A stretch of DNA of 64,000 nt from Bacteriovoracaceae bacterium UBA6153. Its GTDB lineage: Bacteria; Bdellovibrionota; Bacteriovoracia; Bacteriovoracales; Bacteriovoracaceae. Location: assembly GCA_002428265.1 (NCBI GenBank), contig DIUR01000012.1, forward strand, positions 124,001 to 188,000, given 5' to 3'. How positions within the stretch are numbered: position 1 is the first letter of the stretch; each line of letters starts with the position of its first letter. The notes under the pieces are model-generated. The model searched no databases, was not told the origin of the DNA, and was given only the letters and a program-made list of their open reading frames with translations. The translations under genes and the position numbers were made by a program. This document shows positions 41,745 to 51,386 of the stretch, one piece after another.

Positions 41745-42872
41745 TTATTGAACCTTATTTCCCGGCGTAAATTCTACAACTTCACCATATAGAGAACCCA
41801 GTTTTATTTTTGCCTGAAACTTTAAAAGCCTTCTGTCCGCATCGGCTCCGTACCAGAAGTTAATGTCACCACTTTTTTTAAGAACACCCGGAAAGTTTGT
41901 TTCTGCCTTAATTTTAATGGCCTTCATGTCTTTACCATTTACTGAAGTGGTCTCTTCGCCCATGACTTCAGCTTTTAGTATCCAAAATTTTCCACGAGTA
42001 ATGACCGGTAATTCATAAACGTCACCCTTTATCAGAGGAAGACCTCTTACAAATTGAAGAGCTGAAAAAGAATCTTGAGCATATAATGGGATTTTTGTTT
42101 CTCCCTTCTCATCTTTATTTGATCCTTCTTTAACTCTTTTATACCAGTTTAAAGTCACTGCTTTTTTGAAGTCAAACAATTGAAGGTCATCTACGTTTTG
42201 CTTTTTTTCTCTTTGAATAAGAGAGTATTTCATTGGAAGAAAAGTTTGTTTTTCAACATAACTATCAAGTCTGTCATCAAGCCAGTAAAAATATCTGTAT
42301 GAATCACTTGATTTAAAACGGGCATAAAAATGATAGGCAGGTTTGTTATTTAAGGTCGTAATCTCTTTTGACTGGATAGTAATGTGCCCTGCTGTCACTC
42401 CTAAATAAGTAACGGCCATGATCGATTGCTCACCAGGATTAAAGATAGGTTTAAATTTTTCCCAGACAGCTTTTGATTTAGCATCGTAAGCTTTAAACTC
42501 TTCCGGATAATCTGCTGGTGCCACATTATTTGGAACTGTAAATTCCGATGAGGTCACAGGTGGAATAACAGCAGGGGCAACTGGAGTCGACTCTGGTTTT
42601 TTTTCTGGAGCTTTTTCTTTTACTGCCGGAGCAGTTTTTGTTGCAGGCATAACTTTTTGATTTCTTTTCTTCTTTTCAGGAATTGTGACTTCTTTTTTGG
42701 GAGTCTCTGTTGTGAAAATTTGCGCCTGCTCTTTTTCTGCTTCAAATGAGCTTACAAGATCAGGTGTATCGTTTTTTGCCATCAAGACAGTTTTTTCTTC
42801 TTCATAGTTAGTCGCGCATGCACCGATTAAAAGTGCCGTCGTCATAAGCAATGTGAATTTAATTTTTTTCAT
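41745..42872 (-). CDS. DUF3108 lipoprotein
   Basis: A 375-residue lipoprotein (lipobox LLIGAC, Cys19). A long Pro/Lys/Glu/Thr-rich linker (about 60-115) is followed by a DUF3108 domain (about 140-370: ITYLGVTAGHITI-like AVTYLGVTAGHITIQ, RFKSSDSYRYFYWLDDRLDSY, WYGADADRRLLKF). DUF3108 proteins are periplasmic beta-rich proteins of unresolved role, often near LPS or envelope genes. It lies 9 bases after lpxK and ends directly at the glycosyltransferase start. Confidence 0.75.
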   Translation of the reverse strand: MKKIKFTLLMTTALLIGACATNYEEEKTVLMAKNDTPDLVSSFEAEKEQAQIFTTETPKKEVTIPEKKKRNQKVMPATKTAPAVKEKAPEKKPESTPVAPAVIPPVTSSEFTVPNNVAPADYPEEFKAYDAKSKAVWEKFKPIFNPGEQSIMAVTYLGVTAGHITIQSKEITTLNNKPAYHFYARFKSSDSYRYFYWLDDRLDSYVEKQTFLPMKYSLIQREKKQNVDDLQLFDFKKAVTLNWYKRVKEGSNKDEKGETKIPLYAQDSFSALQFVRGLPLIKGDVYELPVITRGKFWILKAEVMGEETTSVNGKDMKAIKIKAETNFPGVLKKSGDINFWYGADADRRLLKFQAKIKLGSLYGEVVEFTPGNKVQ

Positions 42873-42881
42873 AATTTATTC

Positions 42882-43952
42882 CTAGTATACCTTTTGAAAA
42901 CAAGAATCTATTACACTCATTGCGGCTTCTTCGCCTTTTAAAAACTGAACATCCACTTCTAAAAAAAGGATAGATTCGTCTTCAACAATTTTTTTAATTC
43001 TCACCATATCTTTTTCTGTCGTAATGATGAGCGCGTCTTCACTCTTAGCATATGACAAGAGGGCATTAATCTCATCTGGCTTAAAATAATGGTGATCTGG
43101 AAAGGATTCTGTCACGATGACTTCTGCCCCGAGATCTTCCAGCAATTTAAAAAATGAAGTTGGACTCGCTACTCCGGCCACACAAATAACTTTACGACCT
43201 TTTATTTCTTCAACACTTAAAATTCTATCATTTGCAGCATTGTAAAAACCATTAGGCCTATAACCCATCTCTGCAAACTCTACGCCGTAAGGCAGATGAG
43301 GCTGGATGAATTTTCTTAATGCACTTACCTTTTCTGATCCTGCGATATCCGCTCTGTTAATCACCACCAGGTCAGCATCTTTTAAGGCCTGAAATCCTTC
43401 TCTCATATAGCCCAGAGGTGCTACACGGTAACGGAGAAGGGGCATCGTCGCATCAAATAAAACGATATTGAGTTTGCGCTTAATTTTTATATGCTGATGA
43501 CCATCGTCGAGCAAAACAACGTCTGGCTCTACTTTGGGAAAATAGAAACTTAAATTTTCACTACGTTTTTTCCCCACAACAATTGTGGCATCTACAAGTC
43601 TCCTGGCAAAGAGCAATGCTTCGTCACCATAATCAACCGGATCAGGAGTCATTAGTTTTCCAGAGTTGATGAGTCCTGAAGAGTTTTCAAGTTTACCTTT
43701 GTAGCCTCTCATCAGAATCATGACTCTTTTATTTTTTGTGTGAAGGTATTCTGCTAACCAAAGCGTGAAAGGAGTTTTTCCCGTTCCACCGAATGTCAGG
43801 TTTCCAATTGAGATAACCGGAACCTGAAAAGATCTTTGTCTGAAAATTCCATAGTCGTAACAGGCACGACGAAAAAAATAGACTGATTCCCAAACCCACG
43901 AGAGTGGAGAAAAAAAGATGCGCTTAAACAGTGGTATCGACTTTTTTTCCAT
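42882..43952 (-). CDS. lpxK: Tetraacyldisaccharide 4'-kinase
   Basis: A 356-residue inner-membrane-associated kinase that adds the 4'-phosphate to the lipid A disaccharide. The P-loop GNLTFGGTGKT is at residues 50-60, followed by ILMRGYKG and DDGHQH, all LpxK hallmarks. An N-terminal hydrophobic helix (about 13-28) would dock to the membrane. It overlaps lpxB by 29 bases, giving tight coupling of two successive lipid A steps. Confidence 0.95.
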   Translation of the reverse strand: MEKKSIPLFKRIFFSPLSWVWESVYFFRRACYDYGIFRQRSFQVPVISIGNLTFGGTGKTPFTLWLAEYLHTKNKRVMILMRGYKGKLENSSGLINSGKLMTPDPVDYGDEALLFARRLVDATIVVGKKRSENLSFYFPKVEPDVVLLDDGHQHIKIKRKLNIVLFDATMPLLRYRVAPLGYMREGFQALKDADLVVINRADIAGSEKVSALRKFIQPHLPYGVEFAEMGYRPNGFYNAANDRILSVEEIKGRKVICVAGVASPTSFFKLLEDLGAEVIVTESFPDHHYFKPDEINALLSYAKSEDALIITTEKDMVRIKKIVEDESILFLEVDVQFLKGEEAAMSVIDSCFQKVY

Positions 43953-45075
43953 ATGAGTTCTTAATCACTTCCGCCATATATTCAGGTATTAAAATGTCCT
44001 CTCCGCGAACTAAACTTTTGGTCTGTGACAGCTTGGCGCTCAGCTCGGAATGGGCAGTTTTATTATAATACCAATTCTTTAAATACGACACGATATTATG
44101 GACGCTCACCTGGTCTTGAAGTAACTCTGGAAAGACCAAGCGATTTTGTACAATATTAGCAAGACTGATAAACCATCTGTAGCTCACCACCGTCTCATAG
44201 ATATACTGATTCAAGAGTGATGTTTTATAACAAACGACCGTCGGCACTTCGTAAAGGGCACAGGTAAGAGTTACGGTTCCACTTGCGGCCATGGCAAAGT
44301 CTGCTTTTTTTAATGCAGCTGTTAAATTTTCATTAGTGTACTCAATATCAAATTCATTCTTATAAGAATCATAGAGCTCAGATGGAACTGAGTTAGATTT
44401 TACAATTGAGACTTTCACCGGGAACTCTTTTTTCAGCGCTCTCAATGAATCAATAAAAATCGGGAGAAGTTTTTCGACTTCAAACTTACGTGACCCGGGT
44501 AAAAGAAGAAGTTGAAGCGGTGTTTTGAGTTCAATATCTTTTTTGAAGCTTTCTAAATCAGATTTATAAGTGGTCCAAAGCGGATGATCAATGCTGATCA
44601 CTTTTTTTACACCGCGGTCGTGAAACCACTTTTTTTCAAAAGGAATGATGGTAAAAAGTGTATGAACAGTTCTTGCTAGTTTTTTAACTCTGTACTCTTT
44701 CCATGCCCAGGCCTGAGGCGCGACATAATAAAGAACCTCAACACCAATTTCTTTAAGTTTTCCGGCAAGCTTCAAATTAAAGGACTGAAAATCGATCAAG
44801 ATGGCCGTTTTAGTGCCTCTTTTTTTAACTTCATCAACGATGGTATTCATCGCTTTAAAATAAAAAGGAATCTTTGTTATAACTTCACTGTATCCCCATG
44901 AAGAAAAATCATTCAGGTGATAAAGCAGTTCAACTCCGGCCTGTTTCATTTCATCACCACCGACACCAAAAAACTCAGTGTCAGGAGATGCACGTTTTAG
45001 CTCATTTAAAAAACTCAGTGCATGTTCTTCACCTGACTTTTCTCCAGCGATAATCAAACATGACTGCTTTTTCAT
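43924..45075 (-). CDS. lpxB: Lipid-A-disaccharide synthase
   Basis: A 383-residue GT-B glycosyltransferase (family 19) that joins UDP-diacylglucosamine with lipid X. Hallmarks are IAGEKSGEEHA (GExSGD-type motif, with Glu in place of Asp), FFGVGGDEMKQAG, YYVAPQAWAWKEYRVKKL and LLLPGSRKFEVEKLLPIF. Length is normal. It starts 1 base into the end of the Gfo/Idh gene (TAATG-like junction). Confidence 0.95.
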   Translation of the reverse strand: MKKQSCLIIAGEKSGEEHALSFLNELKRASPDTEFFGVGGDEMKQAGVELLYHLNDFSSWGYSEVITKIPFYFKAMNTIVDEVKKRGTKTAILIDFQSFNLKLAGKLKEIGVEVLYYVAPQAWAWKEYRVKKLARTVHTLFTIIPFEKKWFHDRGVKKVISIDHPLWTTYKSDLESFKKDIELKTPLQLLLLPGSRKFEVEKLLPIFIDSLRALKKEFPVKVSIVKSNSVPSELYDSYKNEFDIEYTNENLTAALKKADFAMAASGTVTLTCALYEVPTVVCYKTSLLNQYIYETVVSYRWFISLANIVQNRLVFPELLQDQVSVHNIVSYLKNWYYNKTAHSELSAKLSQTKSLVRGEDILIPEYMAEVIKNSYGKKVDTTV

Positions 45076-46025
45076 TAAAGCATAACCTCTTTGCCAGTTC
45101 TCACACTTTCAAGAACGTGGTCAATGAGTCTTACAGCTAAAATCCCATCATCTAACGAAATGATAGGAGCGGTTTTATTGGTAATAGACTGGTAAAAGTT
45201 TTTGTGTTCAAGAAGTAAATGGTCGCGCTTTTCATAAGACTCAAGTTTAACAAACTCGGGTCCTGGGTGAGCACCTAAGGCCTCTTGAATTTCATTTCTC
45301 ATCAGGTCGACAACAAGTGTTCCTGCCTTATTAGAAATTTCCAACTCTCTCACTTCTTTAGTCTGATTTCTTCCAACAGTGATCGTCGCGCGGTTACCTG
45401 ATTTAAATCTGAAGTTGGCCGTTACGTAATCGTAAAGGTTAGTTCTCATTTTAAATCCGATGGCATCAACGCTTACAGGAGTCTCTCCAAAGAGATAAAC
45501 GAGAAGATCAAGGTCGTGAATCATTAAATCCTGAACCACGTCTACATCAGTAGCGCGTCCTTTAAAGGGAGCCACTCTTTTGAGTGTAATGTGCGAAGGT
45601 GATTCAAAAAATTGAGCATAAGATTTTTTTTGCTCCCATGCCTGGTGAAAGCGCTCTGAGTGGCCAACTTGAAGAACAACTGGATTTTCTTCCAGAAGAT
45701 CTTTTAGTTTTAAGGCCTGAGCTGACGTTTCAGTTACTGGCTTTTCACAAAAAACGTGTTTTTTGTTTTTTAATAAATACTCAACAATCTCATAGTGAAA
45801 TGAAGTTGGTGTAACGACAAATCCAGCATCAATATCGTTGATGCATTTTGAGATATCATCAACAACCGTGACATTAGGGTGAGCTTTTTTGGCAGCAACA
45901 ATTCCCGCCGGAAATTTTTCAACAATATATCTTAGCTCTGCCAGTTCAGGAAAACTTTCTGCTTTTTGAGCATGCCATTTTCCAAGGTGACCGTAGCCGA
46001 TGACTGCAACTTTAATTTTACTCAC
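45075..46025 (-). CDS. Gfo/Idh/MocA-family oxidoreductase in the lipid A operon
   Basis: A 316-residue NAD(P)-dependent dehydrogenase. The N-terminal Rossmann fold has VAVIGYGHLGKWHAQK and the EKP motif (FCEKPVTET, about residue 92); the C-terminal domain has HDLDLLVYLFG. GTG 46025 is chosen because AAGGAAAA lies upstream and the protein then starts directly with the Rossmann strand; the longer frame overlaps lpxA. GnnA, which oxidises UDP-GlcNAc for 2,3-diamino lipid A, belongs to this family and is found next to lpxA in some bacteria, so that role is possible; no GnnB-like aminotransferase is seen here. Confidence 0.82.
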   Translation of the reverse strand: MSKIKVAVIGYGHLGKWHAQKAESFPELAELRYIVEKFPAGIVAAKKAHPNVTVVDDISKCINDIDAGFVVTPTSFHYEIVEYLLKNKKHVFCEKPVTETSAQALKLKDLLEENPVVLQVGHSERFHQAWEQKKSYAQFFESPSHITLKRVAPFKGRATDVDVVQDLMIHDLDLLVYLFGETPVSVDAIGFKMRTNLYDYVTANFRFKSGNRATITVGRNQTKEVRELEISNKAGTLVVDLMRNEIQEALGAHPGPEFVKLESYEKRDHLLLEHKNFYQSITNKTAPIISLDDGILAVRLIDHVLESVRTGKEVML

Positions 46026-46038
46026 AACTTTTCCTTCA

Positions 46039-46830
46039 TTATGGGTTGAACGGTGCAATTCCAATTTCTGTTTTTCTAATCTGGTCACTCATTTCCTGAA
46101 TTACTCTATTGTCTTTGAACTCTGCCATGAACTCAGCATGATCAATGAATGAGCGCGGAGAAATATTTGAAGTTTCCATCGTTCTTAAAAAATCCACGAC
46201 TTCAGAAATCTCTTGTTTAGTATAACCTTGGCGTTTCATACCGATGATATTGATCCCTTTTAAGTAAGCACGGTTCCCCATTGCTGTACAAAAAGATGGA
46301 ATGTCTCTATCAAGAGCAGAGGCCCCACCGATATAAGCGCCGCGACCAAGACTTACGAACTGCTGGATTTGAGTTCCACCACCAATGATAACTCTGTCGC
46401 CGATTTTTACGTGGCCAGCAAAGTTAGTTGAGTTTGCAATCGTACAGTTATTTCCAACAACAACATCGTGACCAGCGTGAACGTAGGCCATGAATAAACA
46501 GTTGTCCCCGATTTGAGTGACAAGATTTTCTTTAAGAGTTCCACGGTGAATTGAGCAGTACTCTCTGAAAGTGTTATTGTTTCCAATAACTGTTCTCGTT
46601 GGCTCACCTTTGTAACCGTTGTCCTGAGGTGGGGCTCCGATTGAGCAGCCCTGGAAAAATTTATTATTTTCACCGATAGTCGTGTGTCCATCGACAACGA
46701 TATGAGAATGTAAAACAGTGTTAGCACCAATTTCTACGTTGGCACCGATAATACAAAATGGTCCGATCTTTACCGTCTCGTGGATTTTTGCTCCAGCTTC
46801 GACAATTGAACTTGGGTGAATATTGCTCAT
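46039..46830 (-). CDS. lpxA: UDP-N-acetylglucosamine O/N-acyltransferase
   Basis: A 263-residue left-handed beta-helix acyltransferase for the first step of lipid A synthesis, using acyl-ACP. Hexapeptide repeats run from residue 3 to about 180, with the catalytic-region HAGHDVVVG (His about 122-125) and CSIGAPPQD. The C-terminal helical domain ends at IAPFNP. The gene directly follows fabZ, as in most Proteobacteria. Confidence 0.95.
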   Translation of the reverse strand: MSNIHPSSIVEAGAKIHETVKIGPFCIIGANVEIGANTVLHSHIVVDGHTTIGENNKFFQGCSIGAPPQDNGYKGEPTRTVIGNNNTFREYCSIHRGTLKENLVTQIGDNCLFMAYVHAGHDVVVGNNCTIANSTNFAGHVKIGDRVIIGGGTQIQQFVSLGRGAYIGGASALDRDIPSFCTAMGNRAYLKGINIIGMKRQGYTKQEISEVVDFLRTMETSNISPRSFIDHAEFMAEFKDNRVIQEMSDQIRKTEIGIAPFNP

Positions 46831-46843
46831 AAAATCTTCCTTG

Positions 46844-47335
46844 TTAGCTCATTTTTAGAGAAGCCAAAACCGTAGCTTCACTCATTAGTTGGTCGTTGTG
46901 ATATAATTTACATTCACTTGTAATCATCGGTCCTCTGATCTTCAGAAGTCTTGTCACAAGTTTTAAATCCATTTCTGGAAGTACTGGCTTTCTAAATCTT
47001 GCTTCATTAATTCCTAAAAGAGCGACATCCATTTTTAAACTGTATGGATCTTCATTTAGTAAAAGAACAATAAAGCTCGTTGCCTGTGCCATCATCTCAA
47101 CTTGAACTACTCCTGGAAGGATTGGATAGTCTGGAAAGTGTCCTGCAAAAATAGCATGATCTTTTTTAGTTCTGTAATGAGCGACGACTTCGACGTCCAT
47201 AATTTCTTTAATATCGTAAACCTTTCCAGCAACCATTTCTTGATTTGGCAGTCGAACTGATTCAACTGAATCAATAAACAAAAACGGGTCTCTGTGTGGA
47301 AGGATTTTTTTTACTTGTTCTGAGGTCAATAACAT
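46844..47335 (-). CDS. fabZ: 3-hydroxyacyl-ACP dehydratase FabZ
   Basis: A 163-residue hot-dog fold dehydratase of fatty acid synthesis. The start LPHRDPFLFIDSV, the catalytic His in HFPDYPILPG (about residue 67) and the Glu in VVQVEMMAQ are visible. It competes with LpxA/LpxD for 3-hydroxyacyl-ACP, which explains its place in the operon. Spacing to lpxD is 12 bases and to lpxA 13 bases. Confidence 0.95.
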   Translation of the reverse strand: MLLTSEQVKKILPHRDPFLFIDSVESVRLPNQEMVAGKVYDIKEIMDVEVVAHYRTKKDHAIFAGHFPDYPILPGVVQVEMMAQATSFIVLLLNEDPYSLKMDVALLGINEARFRKPVLPEMDLKLVTRLLKIRGPMITSECKLYHNDQLMSEATVLASLKMS

Positions 47336-47347
47336 TGGGAAATTCTC

Positions 47348-48385
47348 CTAACTATTTTTATCTTTTCTCTCTAGGCTGTGCTTTCTTAAGTAAGCAACAC
47401 CCTTCATCCATTCTTTAATATCTCTTGCAGGAAATCCTCCTACAACTGCACCGTCTTCTATATGGGCAGTGACTCCAGAGCCACCAGCAATCTGTACACC
47501 TTTGCCCACTTTAATTCCGTTGGCAATCTTAGCGTCTCCACCAAGAACAGTGTAGTCGCCGATAGTCGTACTTCCACCAATACCAACTTGTCCACACAGG
47601 ATTACACCTGTGCCGAGTCTACAGTTGTGGCCGATCTGAACCATGTTATCGATCTTAGTACCCTTGCCAATGATTGTCGGTGAAAAAGTTCCTGAATCAA
47701 TACAAGTGTTAGCACCTATTTCAACATTATCTCCAATGATCACACTTCCAGTGTGCCAGACTTTGTGATGAACACCTTTTGAAAAATTGTAACCAAATCC
47801 ATCTGCACCAATTACACACTGAGAGTGAATGCGGACATGGTTGCCAATAACGACATTTCTATAAATAGTGACATTGGGAAAAATTTCCGTCCCTTCACCA
47901 ATTGATGCTCCTGACATGATGGTGCATCCAGGATGAATTTTTACATTTTCACTTACACTAACGTTTTCACCAATGAAGACCCCTTGAGCAATCCAGGCAC
48001 TCGGGTGAATGCTTGCTGATCCCATCTGGCGGCCATCGACGATATCATTTGGGTTGCCAATTTTTTCGTCATAAAAAGGTTTTGATAAAAACGACATCGC
48101 AAGATTTACTTCTTCTACCGTCGCAATCCACCAAGACTTATGTTTAACACTATCCATTTGCTCGCTTGAGAGTGTGTCTGCAAATTTTTTATCGAGAACA
48201 ACCCCAACATTTACGGCATCAACACTTTCAAGATACTGATTGAGGAATACTTTATTTTTAACGAAAAGAATTTTATGTGGAAGAAACTCACTGGTATCAG
48301 TAATTCCCTCTATGGAGATGTTCTCATCTGTGGCAGTTATGAGTTCAAAACTTGGATCAAAATTTTTCAGGCTTCCTAGCTTCAT
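47348..48385 (-). CDS. lpxD: UDP-3-O-acylglucosamine N-acyltransferase
   Basis: A 345-residue acyltransferase, third step of lipid A synthesis. An N-terminal uridine-binding domain (about 1-100) is followed by a long hexapeptide helix (about 105-320) containing GADGFGYNFSKGVHHKVWHTGSV and the catalytic His in QIGHNCRLG. ATG 48385 is chosen because GGGGGA lies 5 bases upstream; earlier in-frame starts lack one. An imperfect hairpin (48408-48440) separates it from ompH. Confidence 0.95.
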   Translation of the reverse strand: MKLGSLKNFDPSFELITATDENISIEGITDTSEFLPHKILFVKNKVFLNQYLESVDAVNVGVVLDKKFADTLSSEQMDSVKHKSWWIATVEEVNLAMSFLSKPFYDEKIGNPNDIVDGRQMGSASIHPSAWIAQGVFIGENVSVSENVKIHPGCTIMSGASIGEGTEIFPNVTIYRNVVIGNHVRIHSQCVIGADGFGYNFSKGVHHKVWHTGSVIIGDNVEIGANTCIDSGTFSPTIIGKGTKIDNMVQIGHNCRLGTGVILCGQVGIGGSTTIGDYTVLGGDAKIANGIKVGKGVQIAGGSGVTAHIEDGAVVGGFPARDIKEWMKGVAYLRKHSLERKDKNS

Positions 48386-48407
48386 AGGTTCCCCCATACA
48401 TTGTAAA

Positions 48408-48440
48408 GGGACCCGCAAAGTGTTTCACTTTAGGGGTCCC
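48408..48440 (-). other. Intergenic hairpin between ompH and lpxD
   Basis: Two nested stems: GGGACCC (48408-48414) with GGGTCCC (48434-48440), and AAAGTG (48417-48422) with CACTTT (48426-48431), with a TTT loop and a 2x2 internal loop. It lies inside the operon and is followed on the minus strand by only three T, so it fits an attenuator or an mRNA processing/stabilising element rather than a full terminator. Confidence 0.65.
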
Positions 48441-48469
48441 CACACATTATTAGATATTTAAATTAAAGA

Positions 48470-48976
48470 CTATTTAGGAAATTTTTTGTTGTAAGCAGAT
48501 ACAACATCATTCGTTAAATCTTTTTCAGACTTAGCAAAAAGAATTGGAGCTGTTGCTGCTTCGTAAACTAGGTCAACGTCAGCTGCTTTTGAAACTTCAT
48601 CTACGATAGTCTTAACTCTTTCTAAGATTGGAGTCTTAAGCTTTTGTTCCATATCCTGGATTTCTTTTTGGAAAGTAGTCGTCTTTTGTTGGATCGCCAT
48701 GATCTTGTCTTGGATTTCTCTTTCTTTTTTAGACTTTTCTTTATCGTTGATTACAGAAGCTTTCTTAGAGTAATCATCTTGAAGTTTTTTAATAGCTTCT
48801 TCTTCTTTCTTTAAGATGTTTTGTTTTTCATCAAATGATTTTTTCAATTGATCACGAACAGCTACACCTTGATTAACAGTGATTAAAACTTTTTGTACGT
48901 CTACTTTTCCAACTGAAACAGCTGAGTAAGCTGTACTTGTCATAACTAGGGCCATAATGGCGATAAGTGATTTCAT
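48470..48976 (-). CDS. OmpH/Skp-family periplasmic chaperone
   Basis: A 168-residue exported protein with a signal peptide (about 1-18, ending AYS) and a long charged coiled coil (about 35-120), the arms of the Skp trimer that holds unfolded outer-membrane proteins. ATG 48976 has AAGGAG upstream; the preceding TTG codon is not needed. Its place between bamA and lpxD is the standard arrangement for skp. Confidence 0.88.
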   Translation of the reverse strand: MKSLIAIMALVMTSTAYSAVSVGKVDVQKVLITVNQGVAVRDQLKKSFDEKQNILKKEEEAIKKLQDDYSKKASVINDKEKSKKEREIQDKIMAIQQKTTTFQKEIQDMEQKLKTPILERVKTIVDEVSKAADVDLVYEAATAPILFAKSEKDLTNDVVSAYNKKFPK

Positions 48977-48993
48977 CAATACTCCTTCAATGT

Positions 48994-51276
48994 TTAAAAT
49001 AATTGTCCAATATCAAAATGGAACTGCGATCCTTGCTCTTTAAATTCTCCGGTTAAAGGGTACCCGAACTCGAAGCGTAACACTCCGATTGGCGAGAACC
49101 ATCTAAATCCGAATCCGTAATCAGTATAAACCTTAACTTTATTCACGTCACCTGCATGTCCGGCATCGAAGAAAACGACCCATTTTAATCCGGCTTCACG
49201 CGATAGTGGATGCTGAAACTCCACATTAGCAAATGTCATGAACTCGCCACCCATATTGAAGTCTTCAAAAACTCCTGTGTCGCGTCTTTTTAGATTTTGC
49301 TTTGGACCGATATCTTCGAATGAGTATCCGCGAAGGTTACGAGATCCACCAAGTGTGAATTTTTCTGTACGCGGGATTTTTCTCGAATCAATTTGATCAA
49401 GTTTTCCTGCATATAAGCGTGTTCTAAAAATCAAGTCCCCTACGACTGGATAATATCCACGGGCCTCAGTTTCATTTTTAAGCCACTTCTTCTCACCACC
49501 AACACCGGTATATTCTGTTGAATAACTCAGGAAGAATCCTTTTCTTGGATCAGATCTATCGTCACGTCTGTCGTGAACAATTGAAGTCTGAACAGAAGAA
49601 GCTAAACCATTTTCTAGAGTTTCATCAATTGAAGGATCATCAACTGATCTTAGAGTTGTGTCTTCAAGCTTGTAAGTCACATATAAATTAGTAAAGTTTA
49701 GAATCGGATAACCAACTCTAACGTTCATCCCTTTTCTTCTTTCGCTATATGAAGCAGATGTATCGTTGTTTGATACGAAAACTCCTCCACCAAGTGACCA
49801 TTTCGTGTCTAAGAAATACGGCTCAGTAAAATCGACACTGAAAGTATTAGAGTTCTTAGCTACGTTTAAGCTGAAAGATAGGTTCTGTCCCAGACCTCTA
49901 AAGTTAGACTGAGTGACAGATGCCTGGAAGAATCCACCAGTGGCCGTTGAGTAACCAGCACCAAGCGAGATTTGCCCAGTATTTTTTTCTTTTACTGAAA
50001 CTTCAACATCTAAAACGTCTTCTTTATCTTTAGGAGAGACAGTGTTGAAGACAATTGATTCCGGCTCGTAGAAACCTAAACGCTGAACATTTTCTTTCGA
50101 CTGGCGAAGGTCTGTTCCGTTAAATTTCTGGCCTTCTTTAATTGTGATCTCACGACGGATAACTTTATCGCGTGACTTAGGATTTCCTTTGATTTTGATT
50201 TTTCCGAAATAAGCGATACGCCCTTTTTCGAATGAGAACTCAACATCAACTTTATTTTCACCAGGAACAACGTTCAGGTTTCTGATAACGTTGGCGAAAG
50301 CATAACCTTCATCCTGATACATTTCCGTTAGCATCTGGATATCTTTTCGAAGAGACTCTTCAGAGTAAGTTTCTTGCTCTTTAAGCACCATCTTTTCTCT
50401 TAATTCATCCTCCGGGAAGAGAACTTCACCTTGAAACGATACATTTCTCACTGTGAACTGAGGACCTTCAACCAGCTTCATCGTAATGAAGACCCATTTT
50501 TTATCTTCAGAGACAGTAATCTCCGGTGTTCCAATGTTGATTTGAAGGTAACCCTTCATGCGGTAGAAATATTTCAGTCTTTCAATATCGTTTTGGAAAT
50601 TTACTTCCTTAAAGTTTCCAGACCCAGATAAGAAAGAAAATAAACTGTCTTCTTGAGTTTGAAGAATCGCTTTGATCTCTTCATCTTTAAAAGCAATGTT
50701 ACCAAGGAAGTTAATTTTCTTAACTTTTACTTTATCGAACTCTTTAATGTTGAAAATAAGTTCTGTATTTTCTTCATTGATTCTCTTTTCCTGGAAATCA
50801 ACAGAAGCTAGGAAATAACCTTTTTCTTCGTAGAACTTTAAAAGACTCTGAACGTCACTCTTAATTGTCGTTGTATCTAAAATTGAAAATACTTTTGATT
50901 TGACCTGACCTTTAAGATCGTCGTCGCTCAGGCCGTCGTTGCCTTCGAAAGTAATTTTAGTGATGATTGGCTTTTCTTTAAGCTTGAAAGTCAGTACACC
51001 CGGCGCTTCCTGATGAGCTTCAACACTTTCAAAGTATTTCATTGAATAGATTTTTTCTAAGTCTTTTTTAAGAAGGTAGTTATCGAGAACCATTCCTGGC
51101 TTCGATCCGATCTTTTCAAGGATGGCCTCTTTCTCAACTTTTTTAATACCAACAACGTCAATGCGCTCGATTTTAAAAAGATCAACTCGAGCCCCTAAGT
51201 CATCTGCAGAATAAACTGAGTTTGATATTAGAGCTAAGCAGCTGAAAAAAAATAATGAGATAAATCTCAGAGACAT
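48994..51276 (-). CDS. bamA: Outer-membrane protein assembly factor BamA
   Basis: A 760-residue Omp85 protein that inserts beta-barrels into the outer membrane. Signal peptide 1-23; five POTRA domains from about 33 to 400 (the first begins IERIDVVGIKKVEKEAI); a 16-strand barrel to the C-terminus (ends DIGQLF). The conserved lock motif of loop 6 appears as LRGYSFEDIGP, a variant of VRGF. GGAG lies 6 bases before the ATG. There are 110 bases between lolD and this gene, the largest gap in the block, where a promoter could lie. Confidence 0.95.
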   Translation of the reverse strand: MSLRFISLFFFSCLALISNSVYSADDLGARVDLFKIERIDVVGIKKVEKEAILEKIGSKPGMVLDNYLLKKDLEKIYSMKYFESVEAHQEAPGVLTFKLKEKPIITKITFEGNDGLSDDDLKGQVKSKVFSILDTTTIKSDVQSLLKFYEEKGYFLASVDFQEKRINEENTELIFNIKEFDKVKVKKINFLGNIAFKDEEIKAILQTQEDSLFSFLSGSGNFKEVNFQNDIERLKYFYRMKGYLQINIGTPEITVSEDKKWVFITMKLVEGPQFTVRNVSFQGEVLFPEDELREKMVLKEQETYSEESLRKDIQMLTEMYQDEGYAFANVIRNLNVVPGENKVDVEFSFEKGRIAYFGKIKIKGNPKSRDKVIRREITIKEGQKFNGTDLRQSKENVQRLGFYEPESIVFNTVSPKDKEDVLDVEVSVKEKNTGQISLGAGYSTATGGFFQASVTQSNFRGLGQNLSFSLNVAKNSNTFSVDFTEPYFLDTKWSLGGGVFVSNNDTSASYSERRKGMNVRVGYPILNFTNLYVTYKLEDTTLRSVDDPSIDETLENGLASSVQTSIVHDRRDDRSDPRKGFFLSYSTEYTGVGGEKKWLKNETEARGYYPVVGDLIFRTRLYAGKLDQIDSRKIPRTEKFTLGGSRNLRGYSFEDIGPKQNLKRRDTGVFEDFNMGGEFMTFANVEFQHPLSREAGLKWVVFFDAGHAGDVNKVKVYTDYGFGFRWFSPIGVLRFEFGYPLTGEFKEQGSQFHFDIGQLF

Positions 51277-51386
51277 TAAATCTCCAGTGTCCGATTAAAA
51301 AACTAAGGCATAAAAGTAACAAGAAAACATGCGAGTGCAAAGAACTTTCAAGCACAAACTCGTATCGAAGAAGCTCACGATGAAGC

